Shown here piece by piece: positions 33,273 through 42,369 of a stretch of DNA of 64,000 nt. The position numbers and the translations under genes were made by a program. Under the pieces are notes generated by a model that was not told the DNA's origin, ran no database searches, and was given only the letters and a program-made list of their open reading frames with translations. Where the stretch lies: positions 434,001 through 498,000 of the forward strand of contig NZ_JAIEZV010000001.1 in assembly GCF_019599545.1 (NCBI RefSeq), given 5' to 3'. Position 1 is the stretch's first letter. Each line of letters begins with the position of its first letter. This DNA comes from Halobacillus sp. Nhm2S1. GTDB lineage: Bacteria; Bacillota; Bacilli; Bacillales; Halobacillaceae.

Positions 33273-33992
33273 TTAGACCATTTTGTCGAATTCGCGTTGT
33301 AAACGGCGGATGATTTTCTTTTCAAGCCTTGATATATATGACTGTGAGATGCCCATCATATCTGCCACATCTTTTTGTGTTTTTTCTTTTTTCCCAATCA
33401 ATCCGAAACGAAGTTCCATGATTTGTTTTTCACGATCATTTAATTGCTCAAGCGCCGATTTGAGTAATTTCTTATCGATTTTCTTTTCGATGCCTTTCGT
33501 AATTAAATCCTCGTCTGTTCCTAAAATATCAGATAATAAAAGTTCATTTCCGTCCCAGTCCACATTCAATGGCTCATCAAAGGATACTTCTGTTTTCAAC
33601 TTATTGCTTTTTCTAAGGTGCATGAGTATTTCATTTTCTATGCAGCGGGAAGCGTAGGTCGCAAGTTTGATTTTCTTTTCCGGATCAAACGTGTTTACGG
33701 CCTTGATGAGGCCGATCGTCCCAATACTGATTAAATCTTCTATGTTCAACCCCGTGTTTTCAAACTTCCTGGCGATATAGACGACAAGTCTTAAATTCCG
33801 CTCAATGAGCATCGCACGTGCCGCCTTATCTCCTTTGGGAAGAAGTTCAAGCAATTCTCTCTCTTCTTCTCTCGATAATGGTGGTGGCAGGGCTTCACTT
33901 CCACCAATGTAATAAATCTCATCTTGTTTAATTCCAAGCTTCATAAGTAAGCGATAATACCATAGGCGTGCTTTAAAGAACCACTTGAACAT
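33273..33992 (-). CDS. sigE: RNA polymerase sigma-E factor (mother cell, early), pro-form
   Basis: Made as inactive pro-sigma-E; the N-terminal pro-sequence of about 27 residues ([26 protein letters not shown] region) is removed by SpoIIGA after engulfment signalling. Sigma regions 2 and 4 are complete, ending in [17 protein letters not shown]. Length is 239 residues, equal to B. subtilis. It lies 18 bp downstream of its protease gene spoIIGA. Confidence 0.98.
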   Translation of the reverse strand: MFKWFFKARLWYYRLLMKLGIKQDEIYYIGGSEALPPPLSREEERELLELLPKGDKAARAMLIERNLRLVVYIARKFENTGLNIEDLISIGTIGLIKAVNTFDPEKKIKLATYASRCIENEILMHLRKSNKLKTEVSFDEPLNVDWDGNELLLSDILGTDEDLITKGIEKKIDKKLLKSALEQLNDREKQIMELRFGLIGKKEKTQKDVADMMGISQSYISRLEKKIIRRLQREFDKMV

Positions 33993-34010
33993 GGAATCCC
34001 CCTCCTGAAA

Positions 34011-34922
34011 TCACGCTGATTTGCCTTTGACCATCAAGTGCGGATGGATGAGCATTTGGTATAGGCGATCGTGTGTTAAATCCTGTTGCTGCACCCCCAA
34101 AAGGGGCGCTTTCATTTCCAAATTGCCTGACTCTGTTTTTACTGTGATCTTATCCACCATTAATGTCACGAGTAACTTTCCTGCAACACCTGCCGCCTGG
34201 TAAGGAACAAGCCGTACAGAGGACTGAATCTCATCTGGTAATTCCGCTAGAGCGGTGACGACATGATCTACTTCAAGCTGCTGGATCTGTTCCTCTGATA
34301 AAAATTGTTCCCATAAAAAAGAGTCTGCGAGAAATACCATTTTCCGACTAACCGGGTCCACGAGCTGGTTTCCGCTATCTACTAACCCTTTACAGTGGGC
34401 GGTCTTTCCATTCCACTCTACTGTCACATCATAAATATCCTCAAGCTTCATCTTATGGACGCTGACTTGATTCAAACGCCATTTCGTAAAAACAAAGGAA
34501 CATGGAAAACCAATGATTACAAACAACCAACTGACCGGGTCTCCATAACCACCACTGAATGTTACGATTGAACCCCCTTGTAAGCTGATCTCTGTCGCAA
34601 GAAAGTAATGAACCCCCATCATGCTTCCGCCGATGGCGAAGGTAATAAAATAAAAACTGATCCACTGGACAAAAAATGCACGGAGAGAGGTGTAGGAAAA
34701 GGCCACCCAGATGATGAATATTGAAAAAAAGATTTTCCCGAAACTTCCTACAAGCCAGGAATCCGGCATATAAATGGTAATCGGGACGATCGTAGAGGCG
34801 ACAAACGCCCCAGTGGCCAATCTGATTTTCGATGATTTCGCTCTCGTAATCCCCTGTGTAAGCGATAAAATCATGCCATCCATCAAAAGGTTGAGCAACC
34901 AGACAGCATCAAGATAAATGAT
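34011..34922 (-). CDS. spoIIGA: Sigma-E processing peptidase SpoIIGA
   Basis: Membrane aspartyl protease that cleaves pro-sigma-E when signalled by forespore SpoIIR. The N-terminal half has about five membrane segments and the C-terminal half an aspartic protease domain with the catalytic DSG in CKGLVDSGNQLVDP. Homology extends upstream of the first TTG (34898): the codons read IIYLDAVWLLN, matching the family start (MxIYLDVIWLLN). No ATG, GTG or TTG lies in frame there. GGGGAG sits 5-8 bases before ATC (34922) or ATT (34919). The start is therefore probably a rare ATC or ATT codon, giving about 302-303 residues. Confidence 0.88.
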   Translation of the reverse strand: MIYLDAVWLLNLLMDGMILSLTQGITRAKSSKIRLATGAFVASTIVPITIYMPDSWLVGSFGKIFFSIFIIWVAFSYTSLRAFFVQWISFYFITFAIGGSMMGVHYFLATEISLQGGSIVTFSGGYGDPVSWLFVIIGFPCSFVFTKWRLNQVSVHKMKLEDIYDVTVEWNGKTAHCKGLVDSGNQLVDPVSRKMVFLADSFLWEQFLSEEQIQQLEVDHVVTALAELPDEIQSSVRLVPYQAAGVAGKLLVTLMVDKITVKTESGNLEMKAPLLGVQQQDLTHDRLYQMLIHPHLMVKGKSA

Positions 34923-34959
34923 CCTCTCTCCCCCCTTCTCTTTATCTGCTGTACTGAAA

Positions 34960-34994
34960 AGTATAAGCCCGTCCGGTTAAAAAGTCTGTCACAA
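34960..34994 (-). promoter_or_regulatory. Candidate spoIIG promoter with long spacer
   Basis: TATACT at 34960-34965 on the minus strand is a good -10 box. The best -35 candidates are GTGACA (34987-34992, spacer 21) or TTGTGA (34989-34994, spacer 23). The B. subtilis spoIIG promoter is known for a 22-bp spacer and dependence on Spo0A, so this agrees in kind. No clear Spo0A box was identified. Confidence 0.45.
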
Positions 34995-35046
34995 TCTGAA
35001 CCACTCACTAGCAAGTTTTGTAGAAGGATGGAAAGATCTCTTTTCT

Positions 35047-35530
35047 CCACAAACGCTTCCTATAGTGGAAGACACGGTTTCCAGACGATTATGTGTTTCT
35101 AGGGGCTCCGGGAAAAGGTTCGCTTTCCATGGGGCGGGCGGTGAGCCTCGTCGGACTTTTCGTCCTGCGGGGTCTCACCTGTCCCACACGTCCCATAGGA
35201 GTCTCACCGTTTCCCTCCGCCCCTTTGCCATGGAAGATTCTCGAAACCAACACCAAAAGCTCAGCTCGTTTTATTATGGGAGGTGGATTATAGAACAACC
35301 TCCACAGCACGTAAAAGCTTGCTCCAGAGCGTTTTGTACCCCTAACTGTTGGTTAGTGGAAGACCATCCCATTTGGTATAGAGGTTCGTTTCTCCCTTAC
35401 ATGATATGGGGGGATGGGAAGCTGCGAGACTCCCCCACCGGAAAGCGAGTTGCTTCCCAGCCACCCCTGACGCTCAACTCAGCAACGAACCCCGGAAACA
35501 TCGCGAAACTGAGTCTTCCTCAATCCTGCC
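35047..35530 (-). repeat. Dispersed TIR element, copy 4 (full length, 484 bp)
   Basis: R-end signature CCACAAACGCTTCCTATAG at 35047, then an imperfect terminal repeat (GGAAGACACGGTTTCCAGAC), a B-type module, an A/T-rich centre, an A-type module (GGGATGGGAAGC through AGCAACGAACCCCGG), and GCGAAACTGAGTCTTCC with TCCTGCC at 35524-35530. Its centre matches that of copy 6 in reverse orientation, so the centre is part of the element. It occupies the 34923-35618 gap between spoIIGA and ftsZ. Confidence 0.85.
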
Positions 35531-35571
35531 ATTATCGTTAATAAATATTAGGATGGAAAGAACAAAAAGGA

Positions 35572-35610
35572 AATAAAAAAACCGCCACACTGGAATGTGT
35601 GACGGGTTTG
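35572..35610 (-). terminator. Terminator of ftsZ
   Basis: Minus-strand stem ACCCGTCACAC / GTGTGGCGGT followed by a run of seven T residues, just after the ftsZ stop codon. Confidence 0.85.
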
Positions 35611-35618
35611 GATGGTTA

Positions 35619-36782
35619 TTATCGGCGACGGTTGCGGTTACGCAGGAACGTCGGGATATCAAGTGTGTCTTCTTCTTGATTCGGCTTGTTCTGTGGCTGT
35701 TGCGGAGCTTGACGACGAGGAGGTTGCTCTTCTCGTACGTTACGCTCTGGCTGTTGTTGTTCTACTTGCTTTTGCTGGTTCACAGGGTTTACGGTTGGAC
35801 GCTTTTTCTGCTGACCTTGAGCAATTTGCGCTTCATCGAAACCTGTAGCAATAACAGTAACAACGATTTCGTCTTTCAGATTCTCGTTAATCACAGAACC
35901 GAAGATAACGTTTACTTCCTGATCTGCTGCAGAAGTTACGATATCCGCCGCTTCCTGTACTTCATAAAGACTCAGGTTGGCACCACCGCTGATGTTCATC
36001 AGGACGCCGTGTGCCCCGTCAATAGAAGTTTCGAGTAATGGAGAAGAGATCGCCTTTTTAGCTGCTTCAGCCGCACGGTTTTCTCCTGTCGCGATACCGA
36101 TTCCCATAAGGGCGGATCCTTTGTCCACCATGATTGTTTTCACGTCGGCAAAGTCGACGTTGATCAATCCTGGTACGGCAATCAAATCGGAAATACCTTG
36201 TACACCTTGACGAAGGACGTTATCCGCTTCACGGAACGCTTCAAGCATTGGCGTATTCTTATCTACAATTTCAAGCAAACGATCGTTCGGGATGACAATC
36301 AGTGTATCAACTGCGCCTTTAAGGCTTTCCGTACCACCGCTCGCTTGTGTGGAACGCTTACGTCCTTCAAACGTGAATGGGCGAGTAACAACCCCTACGG
36401 TTAGGGCGCCAAGCTCTTTGGCTACTTGAGCGATAACGGGAGCGGCACCTGTACCTGTTCCGCCTCCCATTCCTGCCGTTACGAAGACCATGTCTGCACC
36501 TTGAAGGGCTTCTTCGATTTGCTCTTTACTTTCTTCCGCGGCTTTACGACCGACTTCCGGATTCGCACCTGCACCGAGTCCGCGAGTCAGTTTTCCACCG
36601 ATTTGCATTTTAACTTCTGCTTTAGAAAGGTTCAGCGCTTGAGCATCCGTATTGACGGCGATGAATTCGACGCCTTGGACACCATGTTCAATCATTCGGT
36701 TGACGGCGTTACTTCCACCGCCACCTACTCCGATTACTTTAATCGTTGCTAGTTGGTCCATGCTTGTATCAAAATCTAACAT
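35619..36782 (-). CDS. ftsZ: Cell division GTPase FtsZ
   Basis: Tubulin homologue that forms the Z-ring. The GTP-binding signature GGGTGTG lies at about 105-111 and the T7 loop in [14 protein letters not shown]-rich variable linker (about 325-365) leads to the conserved C-terminal peptide [12 protein letters not shown], which binds FtsA, SepF and EzrA. Length is 387 residues. It follows ftsA by about 75 bp and ends at a terminator. Confidence 0.99.
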   Translation of the reverse strand: MLDFDTSMDQLATIKVIGVGGGGSNAVNRMIEHGVQGVEFIAVNTDAQALNLSKAEVKMQIGGKLTRGLGAGANPEVGRKAAEESKEQIEEALQGADMVFVTAGMGGGTGTGAAPVIAQVAKELGALTVGVVTRPFTFEGRKRSTQASGGTESLKGAVDTLIVIPNDRLLEIVDKNTPMLEAFREADNVLRQGVQGISDLIAVPGLINVDFADVKTIMVDKGSALMGIGIATGENRAAEAAKKAISSPLLETSIDGAHGVLMNISGGANLSLYEVQEAADIVTSAADQEVNVIFGSVINENLKDEIVVTVIATGFDEAQIAQGQQKKRPTVNPVNQQKQVEQQQPERNVREEQPPRRQAPQQPQNKPNQEEDTLDIPTFLRNRNRRR

Positions 36783-36857
36783 CTTACGTTCCTCCTAATA
36801 CACGAGATTACAAGATTTATTGGTTCGTCCGTCCCTTGACCGACTCAAACTTGTTCA

Positions 36858-38156
36858 TTAATCAAAGAAATACTTCAAGAGATTACTGAAGCCTGATTCT
36901 TTTTTCTTCTCTGGTTTTTCACTTTCTTCTTTCGGTTGTTGCTGCTTTGTCGTACGCTTTTGTTTTTTTGGTTGAGGTTTTTCTTGAAATTCTTCAGTTA
37001 CAGATGGAAAGATCTCTTTGCCTTGTATTTTCGCATTACGATAGGCGAATTGCAAGATTCCTACCCCACTCGTAAACTGCGGTTCTCTTACTCCGATGTA
37101 ATCCGGAATCGCCAGTCTTACGTTTGCGTGGAAAACATCCTGCGCTAACTCAAGTACACCAGGCATGTTCATCGTACCTCCGGTCAGTACAAAGCCTCCC
37201 GGAAGTTCGCGTACACCCATACGCTGGATCTCCTGGGCAGCAAAGACAAATATTTCTTCTAGTCTAGCTTCAATCATATCAGAGATTTGCAATTGATTGA
37301 ATGCCTGTTGACGATTACTTCCAATAATCGTGACAGAAAAATTTTCCTCTTCATTCGCATCGTCAAAAAATGCATGACCATGTTCCAACTTCACCTGCTC
37401 AGCTTCTTCTGTAGAAGTCCTCAGGCCGATCGACAAATCTTTCGTTAAATTGTCACCACCGAATGGAATCATGCTCGTTCCTTTTAGATGTCCTTCTTCA
37501 AATACTGAGATCGTGGTAGAACCACCACCGACATCGATAAGGGCTACGCCCAGATTCTTTTCATCCCCGGATAACGAGACAGTTCCAGAAGCTAACGGCT
37601 GCAGACAAACATCCAATACTTCCAAACCTGCTCGTTCTACACATTTTAATGTATTATGTAAAACGGTTTTGGCACAGGTAATAATCATACCTTCCATTTC
37701 AAGCCGTACCCCGATCATACCTCGCGGATCTGTAATTTCATCCTGACCATCTACGATGAATTGACGAGGAATGACATCGATAATCTCTCTTTCCGGCGGT
37801 ACGGATACCACTTGAGCAGCATCGATGACCCGAGTGATATCTTCGTTTCCAATTTCTCTACTTTCACTGGAAACAGCGACAACACCGTGGCATGGCTGTA
37901 ATTGAATATGATTTCCATTCACACCCACAACGACACGATCAATTTTCATATCCACCATACGTTCGGCCTGTTCAACCGCTGAGCGGATTGAATGAACCGT
38001 TTGATCGATATCTACGATCGCGCCTTTCTTCATTCCGTTCGATTTAGCTGTTCCTACCCCAATAATATTGAGGTTATCATTCATAATTTCTCCTATAATC
38101 ACTTTGATTCGACTTGTGCCTATATCTAAACTTACTAAAATTTCATTTTGATTCAC
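36858..38156 (-). CDS. ftsA: Cell division protein FtsA
   Basis: Actin-fold protein that tethers FtsZ to the membrane. SLDIGTSRIKVIIGE (phosphate 1), DVGGGSTTISVF (phosphate 2) and LTGGTMNMPGV (adenosine) are visible. A charged linker leads to an amphipathic C-terminal helix (SNLLKYFFD). The start is a GTG at 38156, 9 bases after GGAGGT, giving MNQNEILVSLDIG as in relatives. The longer frame from 38240 crosses the promoter. Length is 432 residues. Confidence 0.96.
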   Translation of the reverse strand: MNQNEILVSLDIGTSRIKVIIGEIMNDNLNIIGVGTAKSNGMKKGAIVDIDQTVHSIRSAVEQAERMVDMKIDRVVVGVNGNHIQLQPCHGVVAVSSESREIGNEDITRVIDAAQVVSVPPEREIIDVIPRQFIVDGQDEITDPRGMIGVRLEMEGMIITCAKTVLHNTLKCVERAGLEVLDVCLQPLASGTVSLSGDEKNLGVALIDVGGGSTTISVFEEGHLKGTSMIPFGGDNLTKDLSIGLRTSTEEAEQVKLEHGHAFFDDANEEENFSVTIIGSNRQQAFNQLQISDMIEARLEEIFVFAAQEIQRMGVRELPGGFVLTGGTMNMPGVLELAQDVFHANVRLAIPDYIGVREPQFTSGVGILQFAYRNAKIQGKEIFPSVTEEFQEKPQPKKQKRTTKQQQPKEESEKPEKKKESGFSNLLKYFFD

Positions 38157-38197
38157 CAGTGACGCACCTCCTGTAGCAAGCCATATAAGTAGTTCAA

Positions 38198-38226
38198 AGC
38201 ATATCGAATTCACGCTTAAAAAACAA
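38198..38226 (-). promoter_or_regulatory. Candidate sigma-A promoter of ftsA-ftsZ
   Basis: TTGTTT at 38221-38226 and TATGCT at 38198-38203 on the minus strand with a 17-bp spacer, about 42 bases before the ftsA start. Confidence 0.55.
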
Positions 38227-38256
38227 TCTTTGAAATACAAACGTAAATGAAATGAT

Positions 38257-38285
38257 ATATTCCAAGGGGTATAACCTTGGAATGT
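38257..38285 (-). terminator. Hairpin between sbp and ftsA
   Basis: Perfect 9-bp arms ATTCCAAGG (38275-38283 on the minus strand) and CCTTGGAAT (38259-38267) around a 7-base loop. There is no proper T run, so it is either a weak terminator of the divIB-ylxW-ylxX-sbp unit or an mRNA-stabilising stem. Confidence 0.45.
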
Positions 38286-38349
38286 AAGAGAAAAAACTCG
38301 TTCCTATGTTGTTTTCCACAGTGTTTCGTGAATTTCCTCTTAAATACGT

Positions 38350-38715
38350 TTATTTTTTTCTGAATTTCGTTAGCAATTTTTGGTCAATGACAATTCTTCT
38401 GACGATCGCAAGGTTTCTGAACAACCGGACACCAAAGGCAAAGACGGCTGCAAGATAGAGATCCACGCCTAATTGGACGCCGAGGAAGGCAAGCATGGCA
38501 GCAAGTGTAATGTTGAAAAAGAAACCTGTCAGAAACACTGTATCATCAAACGTTTTTTCCAGCTGTGCCCTGATGCCGCCAAGTAGCGTGTCAAAAGCGG
38601 CCAGTACAGCAATGGATAAATAATCGGAATAGGCATCCGGGATACGAATATCCGTAAGAATGCCGAGGGTCACACCGATGATCAGAAATAAAAGGGGTAA
38701 CCACAAATTAACCAC
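38350..38715 (-). CDS. sbp: Small basic membrane protein Sbp (DUF1290)
   Basis: A 121-residue membrane protein with four hydrophobic segments and a basic C-terminus (IVRRIVIDQKLLTKFRKK). The family is always found between ylxX and ftsA in Bacillales, and its function is not established. It overlaps the ylxX end by 8 bases. Confidence 0.92.
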   Translation of the reverse strand: MVNLWLPLLFLIIGVTLGILTDIRIPDAYSDYLSIAVLAAFDTLLGGIRAQLEKTFDDTVFLTGFFFNITLAAMLAFLGVQLGVDLYLAAVFAFGVRLFRNLAIVRRIVIDQKLLTKFRKK

Positions 38716-39421
38716 CAGCTTCTTCTAAAATTTCTAAATGGAGCGGATTATCATACTTGGGAAGCACCAACTGCTCTTTCACTTCGAAGACAATCTCCAT
38801 ATTGTCGATATTGAATATATCTTGAGTGGGGCTCGCTTTCATATGATCCTGCAGTTTTTCAGGATCTTCAGCCAATACCTTGATGGTCAGCGGCAGTGAA
38901 CCGATGGGTCGATTATTTACATAGGTCGCCCCATTTACATCTCTCACCGGTGAAAGGTTTGTTAATCGTTCATTCCCAATACTAATGTCTTCCGCACCGT
39001 ATGTGTTCAGTTCATTAAAAAGTCGGCTTAGAAGGAGAGGGGAGACGCTTGGGTATGCCTGTCCTGCAACACCTTCATCAAAAATGGGACGAATGGTCAA
39101 TTCCACCCCTGCCCCCTTCTTCTTCTGCAGGCCTATCTTTTTTTCCAAAGTCTCAATGGACCCTTTCAATGTCTCCACTTGTTCGCTTGACGATTGCTTT
39201 TCATAATTTTCAATGGTCTGATCCGCCCCGGCAATTTTCTCTAAGAGGTCCTGTTGATGTTCCTGCTGGATCTTCAGATCTTCTCGCACTTCCCATACAT
39301 CTCTTGTATCTCGCATCTCTGTCTCATGGGAGGTGGTTTGGAACTGCACAGCCACCATGAATCCAATCAATAGAAAAACGGCGGACAGCAGCCACTGTGT
39401 TTTTCGCTTCATGTCGCTCAC
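38708..39421 (-). CDS. ylxX: DUF881 protein YlxX
   Basis: One N-terminal membrane helix (about 10-25) followed by a coiled coil (about 45-100) and the extracytoplasmic DUF881 domain, 237 residues. It is paralogous to the adjacent YlxW. The family accompanies division genes, with no defined role. It overlaps ylxW by 4 bases and sbp by 8 bases. Confidence 0.9.
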   Translation of the reverse strand: MSDMKRKTQWLLSAVFLLIGFMVAVQFQTTSHETEMRDTRDVWEVREDLKIQQEHQQDLLEKIAGADQTIENYEKQSSSEQVETLKGSIETLEKKIGLQKKKGAGVELTIRPIFDEGVAGQAYPSVSPLLLSRLFNELNTYGAEDISIGNERLTNLSPVRDVNGATYVNNRPIGSLPLTIKVLAEDPEKLQDHMKASPTQDIFNIDNMEIVFEVKEQLVLPKYDNPLHLEILEEAGG

Positions 39422-40122
39422 CCTTCGGCGGATAGCCTTGCCTTCATTTCCACTTGGTTTTCTTTCGATAATTGCACATCAACATTTTCGTTGAGAAGCT
39501 GATCGACGACACCTCTGGTCAGTTCAAGGCTCGAATGAAGCACCTCCGGGTCCCCGATTGCAGAAATGACGAATGGAGCCGGGTGTTGAACACCGTCCAC
39601 CGTAATGACCGGTCCTGTACATGCAATATAACTATCTCTCATAAACCGTTGTCCATTGATGGCAATGGCTTTTGCTCCAGCACTTAAAAGTTCATTGATC
39701 ACGCTGTGAATATGACTTTCATGAACGATATATTGGTTCACCTGATCTTCATCCGGGATATATTCCGCATCACTCAGAACGACTTCCACTCCTTGACCCT
39801 GAATCGGAACCTCACCATTCAGCATCTGAAGCTTCTTTTTTCGTTCGACGAAGTCGGCGACCACCTGTTCACGATCGGCCATCTCATTCTCAAAGTCTTG
39901 AATCGTATGCCGCTTTTCTTTTAACTCCTCACGCAGCTGCTTGTTCCTTTTTTCCATGTCCAGCAGCTGTTGTTGGTAAAAGTACTCTTTTTCCCATTGC
40001 GAATCATTCAGTTGTACCATCTGTGGTGAACTCTTAGTCAATTGATAGCTGTAACTGACAAGAAAACCGGAGATGAGAAGGACGAGAGATAAGATGATTG
40101 GTTTCCCTTTACGCCTCTTCAT
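39418..40122 (-). CDS. ylxW: DUF881 protein YlxW
   Basis: Same architecture as YlxX: a membrane anchor (about residues 8-25), a coiled coil (about 40-90) and a DUF881 domain containing AKAIAINGQRFM. The start is the ATG at 40122 (MKRRKGKPIIL), 7 bases after GAGGAG. The frame from 40197 would run 25 residues into divIB. The product is 234 residues and overlaps divIB by 14 bases. Confidence 0.91.
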   Translation of the reverse strand: MKRRKGKPIILSLVLLISGFLVSYSYQLTKSSPQMVQLNDSQWEKEYFYQQQLLDMEKRNKQLREELKEKRHTIQDFENEMADREQVVADFVERKKKLQMLNGEVPIQGQGVEVVLSDAEYIPDEDQVNQYIVHESHIHSVINELLSAGAKAIAINGQRFMRDSYIACTGPVITVDGVQHPAPFVISAIGDPEVLHSSLELTRGVVDQLLNENVDVQLSKENQVEMKARLSAEG

Positions 40123-40933
40123 CCGTGTTCTCCTCTTCTTCACCAGCACCTGAATCACCTTGCGGCTCTTCTCCCTCAGACTGAGGATATTCCTCAAAGT
40201 AGGCCCCTACATCAATATGTATAATCCCTTCAGCTCCTTCATCAAGCTGTGCAACGATGGAAGGATAAGCCGGCATTTTTTCGGCAAAGCTGCGGATCGA
40301 GGCCTGTACTTGATACCCATCATTCATATAAAGAAGGATTTGATATGGATTCCCGTCACGAGGGTCCCAATGAATTTCTGAAATGAGACTGCTTACACTT
40401 GAAGGCAGTTCTTTCAGCTCTTGAGAGATTTCTTTCAGATACGTTTCCTTATTAAACCCGGCTAGGATCGGAGCATCTCCTCCAGGAAGAGCTGTTTGTC
40501 CATCCAAGCGTGTTCCATTTTCAAGAATGGCATGAAAGGCACCATCCTGCTTAACGTAACCGATTCGTTCTGCTTCCTTCACTTCAATTTGAACATTGTT
40601 CGGGAAGGAACGGTCGATGGAAGCAAAGGTGATTTCTTGATGCGACTCGATCTGCTGTTTCATCTCTTCTTCATCGACTCTCCAATAATTCGTGGATGTT
40701 GTGACTCCGGCAAGCTCGATAATTTCTTCTTCAGAAACGTGGTACTCACCTTCCACAACTATATGACGAACATTACTGAGTGGCGACTGAAGGTAAATGA
40801 CCGTCGCAATCAGCAAAAATAGAATAGTCAAATACAGAATCAAGCGACGATTGGCTTTTTTCCGCCTCGTCTGTTTCAATTTAGGTATGCGATCTTCTAT
40901 GGAAACCACTTTTCTCTCTTCCATAACGGGCAT
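40109..40933 (-). CDS. divIB: Cell division protein DivIB (FtsQ homologue)
   Basis: Bitopic division protein that works with FtsL and DivIC to activate septal synthesis. It has a cytoplasmic tail with VVSIEDRIPKLK, a membrane helix (about 31-49), a POTRA domain opening VRHIVVEGEYHVSEEEI (about 55-125), a beta domain, and an acidic C-terminal tail of about 30 residues. The start is the ATG at 40933 or the one at 40924; spacing from AAGGAG favours neither clearly. It begins a separate transcription unit. Confidence 0.94.
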   Translation of the reverse strand: MPVMEERKVVSIEDRIPKLKQTRRKKANRRLILYLTILFLLIATVIYLQSPLSNVRHIVVEGEYHVSEEEIIELAGVTTSTNYWRVDEEEMKQQIESHQEITFASIDRSFPNNVQIEVKEAERIGYVKQDGAFHAILENGTRLDGQTALPGGDAPILAGFNKETYLKEISQELKELPSSVSSLISEIHWDPRDGNPYQILLYMNDGYQVQASIRSFAEKMPAYPSIVAQLDEGAEGIIHIDVGAYFEEYPQSEGEEPQGDSGAGEEEENTDEEA

Positions 40934-41249
40934 TTCTCCTTATTGCTAGACACCCTTTACGCTGTTTGTCCTAGCTGTTTGAAAGAATGATGTTCCTCTA
41001 AAAGATGCCGAGCTTACTCTACATCTATACGTTTCCCATTATATCACAAAAATAGAGTGAAATATTGATAGAGTTTTACTAGTTTGCTATCAATTTTATT
41101 ACAGGAAAACCCGCATTTCGATGGGTCTCAAGTGATTTCGCTAAATTCGTATACCCATTCTCCCGATGAAGTAAACTTCCTATAACAAATCCTTCTTTGT
41201 TCCCCCACTAATACTCCCTCTTTTCACCCAAAGAAAACAAGCAAAATAA
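40934..41249. other. Gene-free region at the usual murG-murB position
   Basis: No reading frame with a ribosome binding site or homology is visible here. In B. subtilis murG and murB occupy this interval between spoVE and divIB. It holds the divIB promoter near 41038-41046 and otherwise A/T-rich sequence without recognisable remnants of either gene. Confidence 0.7.
41038..41046 (-). promoter_or_regulatory. Extended -10 promoter of divIB-ylxW-ylxX-sbp
   Basis: On the minus strand TGATATAAT: consensus TATAAT at 41038-41043 with TG one base upstream. The -35 region (about 41061-41066) is weak. The predicted leader to divIB is about 100 bases. Confidence 0.6.
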
Positions 41250-41278
41250 AAAGGCCATGGATTCCATGGCCTTTTTAT
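41248..41278 (-). terminator. Terminator of spoVE
   Basis: Minus-strand stem AAAAGGCCATGG / CCATGGCCTTTT around a 3-base loop, with a following T/A run, beginning at the spoVE stop codon. It ends the mraZ-to-spoVE unit. Confidence 0.9.
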
Positions 41279-42369
41279 TTTATAGAGAAACGACTGACAC
41301 TCAGAAGTAATCCCAGGGAGGCAAGGGTCAGGGTTAAAGAGGAGCCTCCATAGCTGATAAGGGGAAGCGTGATTCCTGTGACAGGAATCAGCCCAGTGAC
41401 TACACTAATATTGATCATGACTTGGATACTGATCATTCCGACGATGCCAAGGGCAAGTAATGAGCCGAAAAGATCCGGAGCAAGGAGACTTGCACGGATC
41501 CCTCGCCATAGAAGAATAAAGAAAAGACCAAGGACGAGTAATCCTCCAAGGAATCCTAGTTCTTCAGCAAGTACCGCAAAAATGAAGTCCGTCTGAGGTT
41601 CCGGCAAATAGAAAAACTTCTGCATACTGTTGCCTAACCCTAATCCCATTAAGCCGCCGGGCCCGATGGCATATAAAGACTGGATAATCTGGAATCCTGC
41701 TCCTAAAGGGTCTTCCCACGGATGTAGGAAAGCGGTGATTCTTTTTATACGGTAAGGAGCTGAAGCAATCAATCCGACCATACCCGCTGCTCCCGCGCCG
41801 GCAATCCACATAAAGTGGCTGATGCGCGCCCCTGCTGTAAACAACATGACAAGGCATGTCCCTACCATGACGACCCCTGTTCCCAGGTCGGGCTGAAGCA
41901 TGATGAGTGCGAACGGGAACAGAATTAATGCTAGTGCAGGCAGAAACCCTTGTTGAAAAGAGTTCATGAGTTTCTGGCGTTCCGATAAAAAGCGCGCAAG
42001 GAATAGGATCAAGCCGAGCTTCATGAATTCTGATGGCTGGATGCTGAACATCCCCACCCCGATCCAGCTTCGTGCTCCTCCACGGACCATACCTACTCCC
42101 GGAATGAGTACGAGTACAAGGAATACTAGGCAAATGATCATAATCATCTTTGAATGTCCATGCCATACGTAGTACGGAATTCTTGATAACACCACCATGG
42201 CAATCAGACCAGCCACAGCGAAGAGAATCTGTCTTTTCGCGTAAAACCACGGATCGTCAAACTTATATTCAGACCAGATGCTTGATGAACTATAAACCAT
42301 CACGACCCCGATGATCAAAATTCCGAGTATGGCGGCAACCAACCATAAATCCGGCTTTTTTTCTTCCAT
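41275..42369 (-). CDS. spoVE: SEDS-family peptidoglycan polymerase SpoVE (FtsW-like)
   Basis: Polytopic glycosyltransferase of the SEDS family with about ten membrane segments; in B. subtilis SpoVE makes spore cortex with SpoVD. Conserved stretches include GVGMFSIQPSEFMKL, MLQPDLGTG with the catalytic aspartate, and PEPQTDFIFAVLAEELGF. The start is the ATG at 42369 (MEEKKPDLWL), matching SpoVE; the frame from 42390 is not supported. GGAGGT lies 12 bases upstream inside a possible hairpin. The product is 364 residues. It follows murD and ends the cluster's first unit. Confidence 0.95.
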   Translation of the reverse strand: MEEKKPDLWLVAAILGILIIGVVMVYSSSSIWSEYKFDDPWFYAKRQILFAVAGLIAMVVLSRIPYYVWHGHSKMIMIICLVFLVLVLIPGVGMVRGGARSWIGVGMFSIQPSEFMKLGLILFLARFLSERQKLMNSFQQGFLPALALILFPFALIMLQPDLGTGVVMVGTCLVMLFTAGARISHFMWIAGAGAAGMVGLIASAPYRIKRITAFLHPWEDPLGAGFQIIQSLYAIGPGGLMGLGLGNSMQKFFYLPEPQTDFIFAVLAEELGFLGGLLVLGLFFILLWRGIRASLLAPDLFGSLLALGIVGMISIQVMINISVVTGLIPVTGITLPLISYGGSSLTLTLASLGLLLSVSRFSIK

